The notes: a model not told the origin generated them from the sequence alone. DNA of 64,000 nt from Amycolatopsis anabasis (GCF_009765355.1 NZ_VTHK01000002.1:124001-188000), one strand, 5' to 3'; positions 34,526 through 43,723 are shown, counted from the first letter of the stretch. Made by a program: numbers and translations.

Positions 34526-36553
34526 ATGACGAGTCGGGTCGCGATGGACGTCGGGGGCACTTTCACCGACGTCGTCCGTTACGACGAGGAGACCGGGGAG
34601 CTCGTCGCCGCCAAGGCGCCGACCACGCCCGGTGACCTCGCCGAGGGCGTGTTCGCCGCGCTGGACCGCGTGCTCGACGACGCCGGCGAGATCTCCTTCT
34701 TCGTGCACGGCACCACGCAGGGACTCAACGCGCTGCTGGAACGCAAGGGCTCCCGCGTTCTGCTGCTCGCCTCCCGCGGCGCCCGGGACGTCTACCACAT
34801 CGCCCGCGGCAACCGGGATCGCCTGTTCGACCTGAAATACCGCAAACCCGAGCCGCTCGTGCCCCGGTCGGACGTCGCCGAGGTGGGCGGCCGCCTGGAC
34901 TGGCGCGGGACGGAAACCGAGCAACTCGACGAGGCCGCGGTGCGCGCCGCCGCCCGCCGGGTGCGGGCCGAAGGTTTCGACGCGGTCGCGGTGTGCCTGC
35001 TGTTCAGCTACCTCAACCCGGCGCACGAACTGCGCACCGGGCAGATCCTGGCCGAGGAACTCGGCGAGGACGTCATGATCGTGCTCTCGCACCGGGTCGC
35101 GCGGGAATGGCGCGAATACGAGCGCACCTGCTCGACCGTGCTGGAGGCGTACACCGGGCCGGTCGTGCGCCGCCACCTCGCGCGGATCGAGGACCGCTTC
35201 GCCGAACGCGGGCTGCGGGTCCCGGTGCACGTGATGCAGTCCTCCGGCGGGCTGGTCAACGCGTCCTTCGCGCGGGAACACCCGCTGCAGACGCTGCTGT
35301 CCGGCCCGGTCGGCGGCACCATGGGCGGGGTGGCCGCGGCGCGGCTGCTCGGCCGCCCCAACGCGATCTGCATCGACATGGGCGGCACCTCGTTCGACGT
35401 GTCGCTGGTGATCGACGGCAAACCGGACGTGGCGGTCGAGGCGAAGATCGAGGGCTTCCCGATCCTGCTGCCGATCGTCAACCTGCACACCATCGGCGCG
35501 GGCGGCGGTTCGCTGGCCTACACCGAGGCCGAGGCGTTGCGGGTGGGGCCGGAATCGGCCGGGGCCGTGCCCGGGCCCGCGTGCTACGGCCGCGGCGGCA
35601 CCCAGGCCACGGTGACCGACGCCAACCTCGTGCTGGGCCGGGTGGATCCGGACGGATTCGCCGGGGGCTCGCTCGATCTGGACACCGAGGCCGCGCACCG
35701 CGCGGTCGCCGGGCTGGCCGGGCAGCTGTCGATGGCCCCGGCCGAGCTCGCCGAGGGCATCTGCCGGGTCGCCAACGCCAAGATGGCGCAGGCGATCCGC
35801 ACGCTGACCGTCGAGCACGGCATCGAGCCCCGGGAGTTCGCGCTCATCGCCTTCGGCGGCGCGGGCCCCATGCACGCGGCGGCCATCGCCGCCGAACTGG
35901 ACATCGGTGAGGTCGCAGTGCCTCGATTTCCCGGCGCGTTCAGCGCGTGGGGAATGCTCGAGGCCGACGTGCGGCGCGACCTCACCGATCCTTTCTTCCG
36001 CACGCAGGACGAGTTCGACGGCGAGGCCATGTCCGAAGCGCTCGACGCGCTGGAGATCCAGGTCATCGGCGCGCTGACCGAGCAGGGGATCCCGGCGAGC
36101 CGCCGCCGCGTGACCCATGCGGTCGACATGCGTTATTCCGGGCAGGACTACACCCTCACCGTCGACCTGCTCAACGCGCACGAACCGGAGGCACCGGCTT
36201 TCTTGTCCGATATCGCGAAACGGTTCGCCGAAGCGCATGAGCGCCGGTACGGCCATTCCAGCCCGGAGACCCCGGTCGAGTTCGTGACGCTGCGGACCAC
36301 CGGGCTCGGCACCATGCCCAAACGGTCCGCCCGGCACACCCCGCGGCCCGGCGCCGACCCGGTCGTGCGGCCGGTCGTGTTCGACGGCCGCACCTACCAG
36401 ACCCCGGTGCTGTGGCGGGATTCCCTGGACGCGGAGGTGCCCGGCCCGGCGATCATCGTCGAGGACACCGCCACCACGGTCGTCCCGCCCGGCTCCCGGT
36501 GCACGGTGGACGCCCACGGCTTCCTGCTGATCAAGGCGGGTGACGCCGCGTGA
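34526..36553 (+). CDS. hyuA: hydantoinase/oxoprolinase subunit A (N-methylhydantoinase HyuA-like)
   Basis: 675 aa, full length. Residues 5-180 form Hydant_A_N (AMDVGGTFTDVVRYDEETG, FFVHGTTQGLNALLERKG). The ASKHA ATPase core contains LLSGPVGGTMGGVAAARLLGRPNAICIDMGGTSFDVSLV and the metal/ATP site NLHTIGAGGGSLAY. The C-terminus has IAFGGAGPMHA. With HyuB it hydrolyses a cyclic amide (hydantoin, 5-oxoproline or acetone-type carboxylation in relatives) using ATP. The substrate here is unknown. The ATG at 34526 follows a TACCTT -10 by eight bases (leaderless). An alternative ATG is six codons on. The stop overlaps hyuB's GTG. Confidence 0.92.
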   Translation: MTSRVAMDVGGTFTDVVRYDEETGELVAAKAPTTPGDLAEGVFAALDRVLDDAGEISFFVHGTTQGLNALLERKGSRVLLLASRGARDVYHIARGNRDRLFDLKYRKPEPLVPRSDVAEVGGRLDWRGTETEQLDEAAVRAAARRVRAEGFDAVAVCLLFSYLNPAHELRTGQILAEELGEDVMIVLSHRVAREWREYERTCSTVLEAYTGPVVRRHLARIEDRFAERGLRVPVHVMQSSGGLVNASFAREHPLQTLLSGPVGGTMGGVAAARLLGRPNAICIDMGGTSFDVSLVIDGKPDVAVEAKIEGFPILLPIVNLHTIGAGGGSLAYTEAEALRVGPESAGAVPGPACYGRGGTQATVTDANLVLGRVDPDGFAGGSLDLDTEAAHRAVAGLAGQLSMAPAELAEGICRVANAKMAQAIRTLTVEHGIEPREFALIAFGGAGPMHAAAIAAELDIGEVAVPRFPGAFSAWGMLEADVRRDLTDPFFRTQDEFDGEAMSEALDALEIQVIGALTEQGIPASRRRVTHAVDMRYSGQDYTLTVDLLNAHEPEAPAFLSDIAKRFAEAHERRYGHSSPETPVEFVTLRTTGLGTMPKRSARHTPRPGADPVVRPVVFDGRTYQTPVLWRDSLDAEVPGPAIIVEDTATTVVPPGSRCTVDAHGFLLIKAGDAA

Positions 36554-38229
36554 GTCACCCTGAGCCAGAAGTCGCGGAAGGTCACAGCCGCGTGATCGAC
36601 CCGGTCACCACGGAGATCATCCGGTGCGCCCTGGTGCAGGCCGCCGAGGACATGAACACCACGCTGATCCGGTCGGCGTACACCTCGGTCATCTACGAGG
36701 CCAAGGACTGCGCGGTCGCCCTGCTCGACCACGAACACAACGTGCTCGGCCAGTCGTCCGGGCTGCCGATCTTCCTCGGCAACCTCGAGGAGTGCACCCG
36801 CGCCACCGAACGCATCCACGGGCGGGACGTGTGGCAGCCCGGGGACATCTGGGTGCTCAACGACTCCTACATCGGCGGCACGCACCTCAACGACGTCACC
36901 GTGTACGCGCCGATCTTCGTGGGCGGCGCCCTCGCCGGGTTCGCCGCCTCGCGGGCGCACTGGCTCGACGTGGGCGGCAAGGATCCCGGCGGATCGATGG
37001 ACTCGACCACGATCTACCAGGAGGGCCTGCGGCTCGGACCGGTCAAGGTGTACGAGGGCGGCAAGCCCTGCCTGCCGATGCACGAGGTGATCGCCCGCAA
37101 CGTCCGCTTCCCCGATCTGACGCTCGGCGACCTGCGGGCCCAGGTGGCCTGCGCCCGCACCGGGCAGCGCCGGCTCGCCGAGATCATCGAGCGGTGGGGG
37201 ATCGGCGCCGTGCTCGCCGCGCGGGACGAGATCTTCGACCAGACCGAGCGGCTGGAACGCGCGCAGATCGCGGCCATCCCGGACGGCACCTACGAGGCGG
37301 CCGGGATGCTCGACAACGACGGCATCGACCTGGAACGCGCGTTGCCGATCATCGTCCGGATCGAGGTCCGCGGCGAGGAGATGACCATCGACCTGACCGA
37401 CTGCGCCGACCAGGCGACCGGTCCGGTCAACTGCGGCGCGGCGCAGGCCATCGCGGCGTGCCGGGTGGGCTACAAGCTGCTGCTGTCCGGTTCGGTCCCG
37501 CTCAACGGCGGATCGTTCCGGCCCCTTTCCGTGCTGGTGCGCGAAGGTTCGATGCTCGGCGCGGTGGAACCGGCCGCCTGCCAGTACTACTACTCGCAGC
37601 TCGGCCTGGTGATCGATCTCGTGGTGAAGGCACTCGCCGAGGCCATGCCGGACCGGGTCGCGGCCGCCAGCTACGGCGACTCGATGATCGTGCAGATCAC
37701 CGGCGAGGATCCGCGTTCGGGCAAGCTGTTCGTCTCCCAGGAGGCGACCGTCGGCGGCTGGGGCGCCTGGCTCGGCGGCGACGGCGAATCGTGCCTGATC
37801 AACAGCGTCAACGGCGCCCTGCGGGATATGCCCATCGAGGTGCTGGAGACGCTGTTTCCGTTGCAGGTCAACGAATACGCGGTCCGTCCGGATTCCGGCG
37901 GCGCCGGCCGCTGGCGCGGCGGGAACGGGGTGATCCGCGAATACCGGATCCTGGCGGACAGTTTTCTTTCCCTGTGGTTCGAGCGTTCGGTGACGCCGGC
38001 CTGGGGTTTGTTCGGCGGCACGGCCGGCGCGGGTCCGAAGGTCGTGCTGAACCCGGGGCGTCCCGGGGAATGCGAGTTGTTGAAGGTCAACGCGCTGCCC
38101 GTCACCCGAGGTGACGTGCTGCGCTGCGAAAGCGGCGGCGGGGGCGGTTTCGGCGACCCCGCCGAACGCGACGGGGAAGCCACGCGCGACGATCTGCGCG
38201 AGGGCATGATCACGGGGAGCCGGGTATGA
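36550..38229 (+). CDS. hyuB: hydantoinase/oxoprolinase subunit B (HyuB-like)
   Basis: 559 aa. Whole-length Hydantoinase_B: DPVTTEIIRCALVQAAEDMNTTLIRSAYTSVIYEAKDCAVALLD, PGDIWVLNDSYIGGTHLNDVTVYAPIF, HWLDVGGKDPGG, and the C-terminal GGAGRWRGGNGVIREYR and ESGGGGGFGDPAERD. It forms the complex with HyuA and binds the substrate and metal. GTG start overlapping hyuA by 4 nt (GTGA), and its stop overlaps the following small gene (ATGA): strict 1:1 coupling. Confidence 0.93.
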   Translation: MSHPEPEVAEGHSRVIDPVTTEIIRCALVQAAEDMNTTLIRSAYTSVIYEAKDCAVALLDHEHNVLGQSSGLPIFLGNLEECTRATERIHGRDVWQPGDIWVLNDSYIGGTHLNDVTVYAPIFVGGALAGFAASRAHWLDVGGKDPGGSMDSTTIYQEGLRLGPVKVYEGGKPCLPMHEVIARNVRFPDLTLGDLRAQVACARTGQRRLAEIIERWGIGAVLAARDEIFDQTERLERAQIAAIPDGTYEAAGMLDNDGIDLERALPIIVRIEVRGEEMTIDLTDCADQATGPVNCGAAQAIAACRVGYKLLLSGSVPLNGGSFRPLSVLVREGSMLGAVEPAACQYYYSQLGLVIDLVVKALAEAMPDRVAAASYGDSMIVQITGEDPRSGKLFVSQEATVGGWGAWLGGDGESCLINSVNGALRDMPIEVLETLFPLQVNEYAVRPDSGGAGRWRGGNGVIREYRILADSFLSLWFERSVTPAWGLFGGTAGAGPKVVLNPGRPGECELLKVNALPVTRGDVLRCESGGGGGFGDPAERDGEATRDDLREGMITGSRV

Positions 38230-38555
38230 ACGCATACCGGATCGAGGAAGGGCTGCGCGCCCTGACGGCACGGGGATTCCGTTTTCAGCACATTCGTGAC
38301 GACGACGGTCACATCTCGGCGGTGATCGGGTCGTACGGCTGGCGGGATTGCTACGACCGGATTCAGATCCACGGGGAGAACGACGCGGTGGCCGCGCGAG
38401 CGACGACCGATTCCCTGCCCGGCGAGGATGTGCTCTGGAGTTTCGAGGGCGATGTGCTGTCGGCGATCCAGGCGTTGCTGGAACTGCCGAGACCGGACGA
38501 ACCCGGGGCCCCGCAGCTGGCCCGCCGCGGCAGCACCGCCCTCTGGCTGCCCTGA
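38226..38555 (+). CDS. small hydantoinase-operon protein (possible third subunit)
   Basis: 109 aa. MNAYRIEEGLRALTARGFRFQHIRDDDGHISAVIGSYGWRDCYDRIQIHGENDAVAARAT..GEDVLWSFEGDVLSAIQALLEL. No domain that I recognise, no membrane segment. It overlaps hyuB by ATGA and sits last in the operon, like the small third gene of acetone/acetophenone carboxylase operons, so a small accessory subunit is a reasonable guess, not shown. The 21-bp repeats begin 14 bp after its stop. Confidence 0.75.
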   Translation: MNAYRIEEGLRALTARGFRFQHIRDDDGHISAVIGSYGWRDCYDRIQIHGENDAVAARATTDSLPGEDVLWSFEGDVLSAIQALLELPRPDEPGAPQLARRGSTALWLP

Positions 38556-38568
38556 ACCCCGGCCCGAC

Positions 38569-38652
38569 GCGAGTTGCACACTCCCGCAAGCGAACTACAC
38601 GTTCAGGCACGCGAACTACACGTTCGGACACGCGAGTTGCCCATTCGCGCAC
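38569..38652 (+). repeat. four 21-bp tandem repeat units, rightward array
   Basis: Units of exactly 21 bp start at 38569, 38590, 38611 and 38632, beginning GCGAGTT or GCGAACT and ending ..GCAC or similar. A fifth, decayed unit may follow to 38673. They directly follow the small hyu-operon gene. The array faces the one at 38718-38822. Confidence 0.8.
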
Positions 38653-38717
38653 ACGAGTCCGATATCTGAGACATACGCGCGCCCGGCCCGCGGCACCCAC
38701 CCGAACGGGGATTTCGG

Positions 38718-38822
38718 TGGCGTGAGTGTGTATTTCGCGTGCCCGAGTGTGCAATTCGCTTCCCCGAGCGTGCAACTCGCGTGCCCGAGTGGGTAACTCG
38801 CGTGCCCGAGTGGGTAACTCGT
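38718..38822 (-). repeat. five 21-bp tandem repeat units, leftward array
   Basis: On the minus strand, 21-bp units (GCGAGTTACCCACTCGG type) start at 38822, 38801, 38780, 38759 and 38738; the last is the most diverged. Orientation is opposite to the first array, and each array points away from its neighbouring 3' gene end toward the centre (38674-38717). Confidence 0.8.
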
Positions 38823-38830
38823 GTGCTCGG

Positions 38831-40186
38831 TCAGGTTTCGTCGCGTAGCACCCGGCAGGCGATTTGCAGGGCCAGCCGTTGGGAGGGTTCGTCCACATCG
38901 AACCCGAGCGTGCGAATCCGATCCAGCCGCGCGGTCACCGTGTTCCGGTGCACGCCCAGGCGGTTCGCGGCTTCGGTCGGGGAGCCGCCGGTGTCCAGCA
39001 CCGCGTCGAGCGTGCTCACCAGGCCCGCTTCGATCAGCGGCGCGAGCACCGTGCGGGCCGGGCCCGCCAGGCTTTCCGCGGGCAGCGCGGCCAGCAGCTG
39101 CGCCGGGCCGATCCGGTCGGCGCGGACCACGGTTCCCGCGCCCGCTCCGGCGGCGACCTGCGCGGCGGCCCGGGCCGATTCGATCGCCTCGCCCAGGCTC
39201 CGGGACTGTTCGGCCACCCCGCCCGCGCACGCGAGGTACGGCAGCTGGTGCCCCAGCGCGGTGGTCAGTTTCCGCGCGGTGTCACCGACTTCGTCCTCCC
39301 GCCAGCCGACCCAGCCGTCGCGGAACGGGATGAGCGGGCCGATCCGCCAGCCGCCGCGGGCCGGTTCGCCCGGGCCCAGCCGGTGCACGGCATACGCGGT
39401 CAGCCCGCCGCCGAGCGGCCAGCCCAGCGCGACCGCCTCCGCCCGGACCCGCTCGTCGTCCGGATCGGCGAGGAACCGGTCCAGCAGCACGGCCATCCCG
39501 GCCTCGTCGCGTTCGCTCGCCAGCCGGCGGGTCGCCGCCCAGCCGGTCAGCCCGGGCACCGCGAGCTCCAGCAGGCTGCGCACCAGATCCTCGGGCCGTT
39601 TGCGCCCGGTGGCCACCAGCACCGCGAGCCCGGGGATTTCCACCTGGGCAAGGGGTTTCCCGTCGGTGCGCCGCCCGGCGAGCACCCGGCCGGTCTCGTC
39701 CAGCAGCGCCACCGAGACCCCGGGCAGGGCCCCGTTGAGCACGCCGAGCACGCCGCGTGCGGACGGTCCGGCCGCCGCCAGGCGCTGGGCGACGTCGGCC
39801 ACCCGTTCCGAACGGGCCGCGTCGGGGCGCGCCACCGCCGAGGCGATCCGCACGGCGGCGATCAGCGAGTCCTCCTCGACCACCACGAGCGGCACGCCGA
39901 GCCGGTCGGCGAGCGTCCCGGTGGATTCGGCGGTGACCGCCGAGGCCGGGGCCACCACGCACGCGGCCGCGTGTTCCCACGCCAGCCGCAGCGCCATCTC
40001 GACGGTCCACCCGCCCTGCGCGGCGGCGCCGGTCAGCACCACCGCGGTGCCCGGTTTGACCGAGTCGAGGACCTCGAGCCGATCGGCGATCCGCACGTCC
40101 AGCACCGGATCCTCGGCGGCGCCGATCACGTCGGCGTCGGACAGCTGCCCGCCGTGGACGAGTTCGGCGACGGTGATCGCGGTCAT
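38831..40186 (-). CDS. PucR family transcriptional regulator
   Basis: 451 aa. An N-terminal PucR/XylR-like region (ITVAELVHGGQLSDADVIGAAEDPVLDVRIADRLEVL...AAACVVAPASAV) precedes a central GGDEF-like ligand region. The C-terminal HTH_30 reads LDAVLDTGGSPTEAANRLGVHRNTVTARLDRIRTLGFDVDEPSQRLALQIACRVL. PucR-type proteins sense catabolites of purines, allantoin or other cyclic amides. ATGA overlap with DUF917, so it is cotranscribed with the MFS, HyuA-like and DUF917 genes; it may control both island operons. Confidence 0.92.
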   Translation of the reverse strand: MTAITVAELVHGGQLSDADVIGAAEDPVLDVRIADRLEVLDSVKPGTAVVLTGAAAQGGWTVEMALRLAWEHAAACVVAPASAVTAESTGTLADRLGVPLVVVEEDSLIAAVRIASAVARPDAARSERVADVAQRLAAAGPSARGVLGVLNGALPGVSVALLDETGRVLAGRRTDGKPLAQVEIPGLAVLVATGRKRPEDLVRSLLELAVPGLTGWAATRRLASERDEAGMAVLLDRFLADPDDERVRAEAVALGWPLGGGLTAYAVHRLGPGEPARGGWRIGPLIPFRDGWVGWREDEVGDTARKLTTALGHQLPYLACAGGVAEQSRSLGEAIESARAAAQVAAGAGAGTVVRADRIGPAQLLAALPAESLAGPARTVLAPLIEAGLVSTLDAVLDTGGSPTEAANRLGVHRNTVTARLDRIRTLGFDVDEPSQRLALQIACRVLRDET

Positions 40187-41184
40187 CGCGCGATTCCGAA
40201 CGCTTCGAGGCCGCCGATCCGGTGGCCTTCCTCGGTGTGCCAGGCGGGCGCCGCGGGCAGCACCACCACGATCACCTCCATGCCGGCGGTAGCGGCGTCG
40301 ATGTCGACCACCATGCCGTCGTCCACCGACAGCAGGCAGATCAGGTCCGGCACGCTCGCCGCGACGGCCCCGTCGGTGAGCGCGAGCACCACCTCGTTGT
40401 GCGCTTCCAGGCGCACCAGGCGTTCCAGGCCGCCCAGTTCGTGGATGACCACGCTGGCCGGGCGGGACGGCAGCCGCGGATGGCGCCGGGCCGAATGCTC
40501 GACGACCGCGATCCGGCCGCGGCACAGGGTACGCACCTCGCGTTGCGGGGGCGCGGGATCGAGCATCGCACTGAGCGTGCCGGGCACCAGCGTGGCGGCG
40601 AGCTCCTCGGTGGACATCGGGTAGCAGGCGGCCACCGCCCACCCGCCCTGCGCGAGCACCAGCGGCCGCACCAGATCCTCCACCCGGTGCGGGGCGGTGT
40701 CCACCAGGGCCACGTCCCCGAGCGAACTGGCCACCGCGAGCGGCGCCGGGGCGACCCCGCCGATCGCGAACGTGGTCTGCTCCAGCAACGGGAACACCCG
40801 CCCGGTGCCGTCCCCGTCGGCCAGCGGGACCCCGCACTGGGCCGCGGTGATCACCGCCAGCAGCGGGTTCTCCGCCGCGGCGTTGAGCGCGGCGACCGCG
40901 CCGATCGGTTTGCCCAGCCGGTTTTCCAGCGCCCGGACCGCGCGCAGCGGTTCGTCGCCGCGCGGCGGCTGCTCGCCGAGCGCCATGGTCGAGCCGACCA
41001 CGGTGATCGCGCAGCACAGCCGGTCCGGGGGCAGGTCACCCGGCGGCCGCAAGGTCACCGGACCGCGTTCGTCGAGCACCGCGCGCGCGAAGTCGAGCAT
41101 CGCGGCGAACGCGGAATCCCCGGCGCCGGGCGCGAATTCCAGCGCCCGGGAGGCCAGCCGGTCGAGCCCGTCCTGGTCGATCAT
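40183..41184 (-). CDS. DUF917 family protein
   Basis: 333 aa. It carries the DUF917 pattern (ITVVGSTMALGEQPPRGDEPLRAVRALENRLGKPIGAVAALNAAAENPLLAVITAAQCGVPLADGDGTGRVFPLLEQTTF) and a C-terminal beta region (LICLLSVDDGMVVDIDAATAGMEVIVVVLPAAP). DUF917 genes sit beside hydantoinase-like genes in many actinobacteria; a cofactor or accessory role is inferred. It overlaps the gene on each side by 4 nt. Confidence 0.85.
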   Translation of the reverse strand: MIDQDGLDRLASRALEFAPGAGDSAFAAMLDFARAVLDERGPVTLRPPGDLPPDRLCCAITVVGSTMALGEQPPRGDEPLRAVRALENRLGKPIGAVAALNAAAENPLLAVITAAQCGVPLADGDGTGRVFPLLEQTTFAIGGVAPAPLAVASSLGDVALVDTAPHRVEDLVRPLVLAQGGWAVAACYPMSTEELAATLVPGTLSAMLDPAPPQREVRTLCRGRIAVVEHSARRHPRLPSRPASVVIHELGGLERLVRLEAHNEVVLALTDGAVAASVPDLICLLSVDDGMVVDIDAATAGMEVIVVVLPAAPAWHTEEGHRIGGLEAFGIAR

Positions 41185-42368
41185 GCGCGCCGCCCCTCGG
41201 CCTGGACGAACACCCGGTACACGCCGTCGGGCAGGTAGGAGATCGGGTTGCAGGCGGAGGTGACCACCCGCGCGGTGGCCGGATCGGCGCCCGCGCTGAT
41301 CACCTTGGCCAGCGCCTCGCCCCGGGTGTCGTCGAGTTCCTGCCGCAGTTCCGCGTCGCCGATGGCGAGCACGATGCGTTCGACCTCCGCGGCGGGTTCG
41401 GCGGTCGCCGCGCCGATCGCCCCGGCCAGCGGCGCGTACGGCACCTGCCGCCAGCCCGGCAACGCGGGTGGCGCGTCCCCGACGGCGAGCGCGTTCGAAT
41501 CGGGTTCCGGGGTGCCCAGGGCGCCGGGCGGGATCCGGCGCAGGACCGGCAGCGTGATGCTGAGCATCGCGCCGTCCGGGCCCGGGGCGTCCCGCACCTT
41601 GGGGCGTCCGGCGGCCACCTGGCCGATCCGCACCTCCTCGGCGCCGACGTCGGCGACCACCGCGTCGGACACCCCGGCCAGGCGCGCGGCGCCGCACAGC
41701 GTGGTGCCCGCGCGGGACGCGAACGCCACCAGCGGGAACCGCCGGAAGTAGTCCTCGGACACCAGCCCTTCGACGTTCCGGGCGAAGAACAGCCGGGTGT
41801 CGACCGCGCCGCGCAGCGTGTCCACGAGCAGATCGGCGGCCGGGCGCAGCGCCGCGTTGAGCGCCGCGCTGTTCTCCCGCTCCCGCAGCCCGACCCGGCC
41901 GAACTCGTAGGACAGCGTGACCTGGGCGCCCGGCACCTCGTTGGTGATGATCTCCGCCGCGGCCAGTTCGTGCTCCGGCCGCACCGGCGACCCCATGGCG
42001 GTCACCGCGAACGACGTCACGCCCGCGCGGTGCGCGAACTCGCGTACCGCGCGCGCGTCCAACTCGGCGAGCGGCTGGCCGGTCAGGGTGTGCCCGCCGG
42101 ACACCACCTCCCGCACGTCGGCGCGCGGGGCCAGCGATTCGTGGCACGGCGGGCCGATGCGCAGCACGGCGGTCGGCGCCGGATCGGCCGTGCACAGATC
42201 GGTGGTCACGACGGCGGCCTCGAGTTCGGCGACCGGGAGGTTCCGCAGCGCGCCCTGGATCGCCGGGGCGACCCGCCCCCGGTCCGCGGCGGCCTCGGCG
42301 ACGAGTTCGGCGTCGGCCATGACCGCGAGCTTGATGCCCGCTCGCCCGATGTCGATTCCGAGTCGCAC
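41181..42368 (-). CDS. short, diverged hydantoinase-A-like ASKHA protein
   Basis: 395 aa, against about 675 for HyuA. It keeps an N-terminal VRLGIDIGRAGIKLAV that replaces the phosphate-1 loop DVGGTFTD. It also has a Hydant_A_N-like region (LAELDARAVREFAHRAGVTSFAVTAMGSPVRPEHELAAAEIITNEV...VTLSYEFGRVGLRERENSAALNAAL) and a shrunken second half (VVADVGAEEVRIGQ). The GGTFTD motif and metal/ATP loops of HyuA are missing or altered, so it is not a second full catalytic subunit. GTG start at 42368; no strong ribosome binding site. Coupled to DUF917. Confidence 0.8.
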   Translation of the reverse strand: MRLGIDIGRAGIKLAVMADAELVAEAAADRGRVAPAIQGALRNLPVAELEAAVVTTDLCTADPAPTAVLRIGPPCHESLAPRADVREVVSGGHTLTGQPLAELDARAVREFAHRAGVTSFAVTAMGSPVRPEHELAAAEIITNEVPGAQVTLSYEFGRVGLRERENSAALNAALRPAADLLVDTLRGAVDTRLFFARNVEGLVSEDYFRRFPLVAFASRAGTTLCGAARLAGVSDAVVADVGAEEVRIGQVAAGRPKVRDAPGPDGAMLSITLPVLRRIPPGALGTPEPDSNALAVGDAPPALPGWRQVPYAPLAGAIGAATAEPAAEVERIVLAIGDAELRQELDDTRGEALAKVISAGADPATARVVTSACNPISYLPDGVYRVFVQAEGRRA

Positions 42369-42403
42369 ATCGGGGGATTCTGCACCCTGGGGCAAGCGAG
42401 TGG

Positions 42404-43723
42404 TTACTCCAGGTCTTGTCCCTCGGTTTCCGGCAGCGCGGTGGCCAGCAGCACGGCCACCACCAGGAACGCGTTGATCAGCAGAATCGTGGTCGTGAAC
42501 CCGGTCGCGCGGGCCAGCAGGAAGCCGACGGCGGACGGGGCCAGGGTGGTCGCCCCGAGCTGCGCCGTTGTCGCCCACGAGTAGCCGGTGCCCCGCAGGG
42601 CCGTGGGATAGAACTCCCCGTTCCAGGTGTTCCACACCCCCCAGGCGCCCAGGCTGAAGAACGCCAGCACGAAGTTTCCGATGTAGAGCGCGGTGAGCGA
42701 ACTGGCCGTGGCGAAGTAGAAGCCGCCGAGCGCGGCCGCGAGCACGTAGGCCAGGAAGACCTTCTTGCGGCCGAACCGGCCGGTCAGATAGGACGCGCTG
42801 ATATAGCCCGGGATCATCACCAGGGCGCTGATCGCCACGAACCCGAGGCTGGAGGACAGGCTCAATCCCTTGTCCTGCAACAGGGTCGGCAGCCAGGTCT
42901 GCAAACCCCAGTACCCCCAGTTGAAGACGAAGTTCACCAGCAGCATCGGGATGGTGATCTTGATCAGCTTCCGGCCGAGCAGGTCGAGCGGCCGCCCGGC
43001 CCGTGCGTGCGCGACCGCGAAGGTGACGTCGTCGCCGATCTCGGTGTTGCCCAGGCGCCGCAGCACGGCCCGCGCCTCGGCGTGCCGTCCTTGCTGCGCG
43101 AGCCAGTACGGCGATTCCGGCACCCAGAACCGGATGGCCAGCGCCCACAGCCCGGCGACCGCGCTCGCGACCACCACCGCGCGCCAGCCGATGTGCCCGA
43201 GGCTCACACTGGCCCCGACCGCGGCCAGCATGCCGATCGGCCAGCCGATGGACAGGTACACCGCCGCCCGGCCCCGCCAGCGGACCGGCAGCATCTCCAG
43301 GAAGTACGGGAACGTGATGGTGTAGACCCCGGCCATCGCGAGCCCGGAGGCGATCCGCAGCACCAGCAGCACCCAGTAGTTCGGCGCGAACGCCGAGACG
43401 AGTGCGAGCACCCCGTACGCGGCCAGGCTCCAGACGCAGGTGGGCCGCCGCCCGATCCGGTCGGCCACCGGTCCCCACACCAGGCAGCCCGGGATCATGC
43501 CGAACGCGACCGCGGACAGCAGGTAGCCGACCTGGGTTTCGTCGACCGAGAACGCGTTGCCGACGTCGGTGGAGATGTAGACGAGCGCGAGCTGTTCCCA
43601 GGACTCGATCACGAACGCGATGAACAGCGCGAACGCGATCAGCAGGTGACGCGGGGTGAAGGGCATCCGTTCGAACGCGGCGCCGATCGCCATCCGGGTC
43701 CCGACGGGCGGGGTACCGCTCAC
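42404..43723 (-). CDS. MFS transporter (SP/NiaP-like)
   Basis: 439 aa with 12 predicted helices. Signatures: PVADRIGRRPTCVWSL (loop 2-3 GxxxDrxGRR), PESPYWLAQQGRHAEARAVLRRLG (family PESPRxL in loop 6-7), YLTGRFGRKKVF (loop 8-9), LGAWGVWNTWNGEFYPTALRGTGYSWAT and LPETEGQDLE. Closest in layout to NiaP/VceB and aromatic-acid or nucleobase importers of the sugar-porter-like group. It likely brings in the cyclic amide handled by the hydantoinase system; inferred. GTG start with GGGAGGT eight bases before. First gene of the leftward operon. Confidence 0.9.
   Translation of the reverse strand: MSGTPPVGTRMAIGAAFERMPFTPRHLLIAFALFIAFVIESWEQLALVYISTDVGNAFSVDETQVGYLLSAVAFGMIPGCLVWGPVADRIGRRPTCVWSLAAYGVLALVSAFAPNYWVLLVLRIASGLAMAGVYTITFPYFLEMLPVRWRGRAAVYLSIGWPIGMLAAVGASVSLGHIGWRAVVVASAVAGLWALAIRFWVPESPYWLAQQGRHAEARAVLRRLGNTEIGDDVTFAVAHARAGRPLDLLGRKLIKITIPMLLVNFVFNWGYWGLQTWLPTLLQDKGLSLSSSLGFVAISALVMIPGYISASYLTGRFGRKKVFLAYVLAAALGGFYFATASSLTALYIGNFVLAFFSLGAWGVWNTWNGEFYPTALRGTGYSWATTAQLGATTLAPSAVGFLLARATGFTTTILLINAFLVVAVLLATALPETEGQDLE

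Noticed and set aside
34526..38555. Acetone or acetophenone carboxylase
   Set aside because: Related, but subunit sizes and DUF917/PucR neighbours fit the hydantoinase/oxoprolinase group better; the substrate is left open.
38569..38822. CRISPR array
   Set aside because: Units are directly abutting with no unique spacers, are present in two orientations, and no cas genes are nearby.
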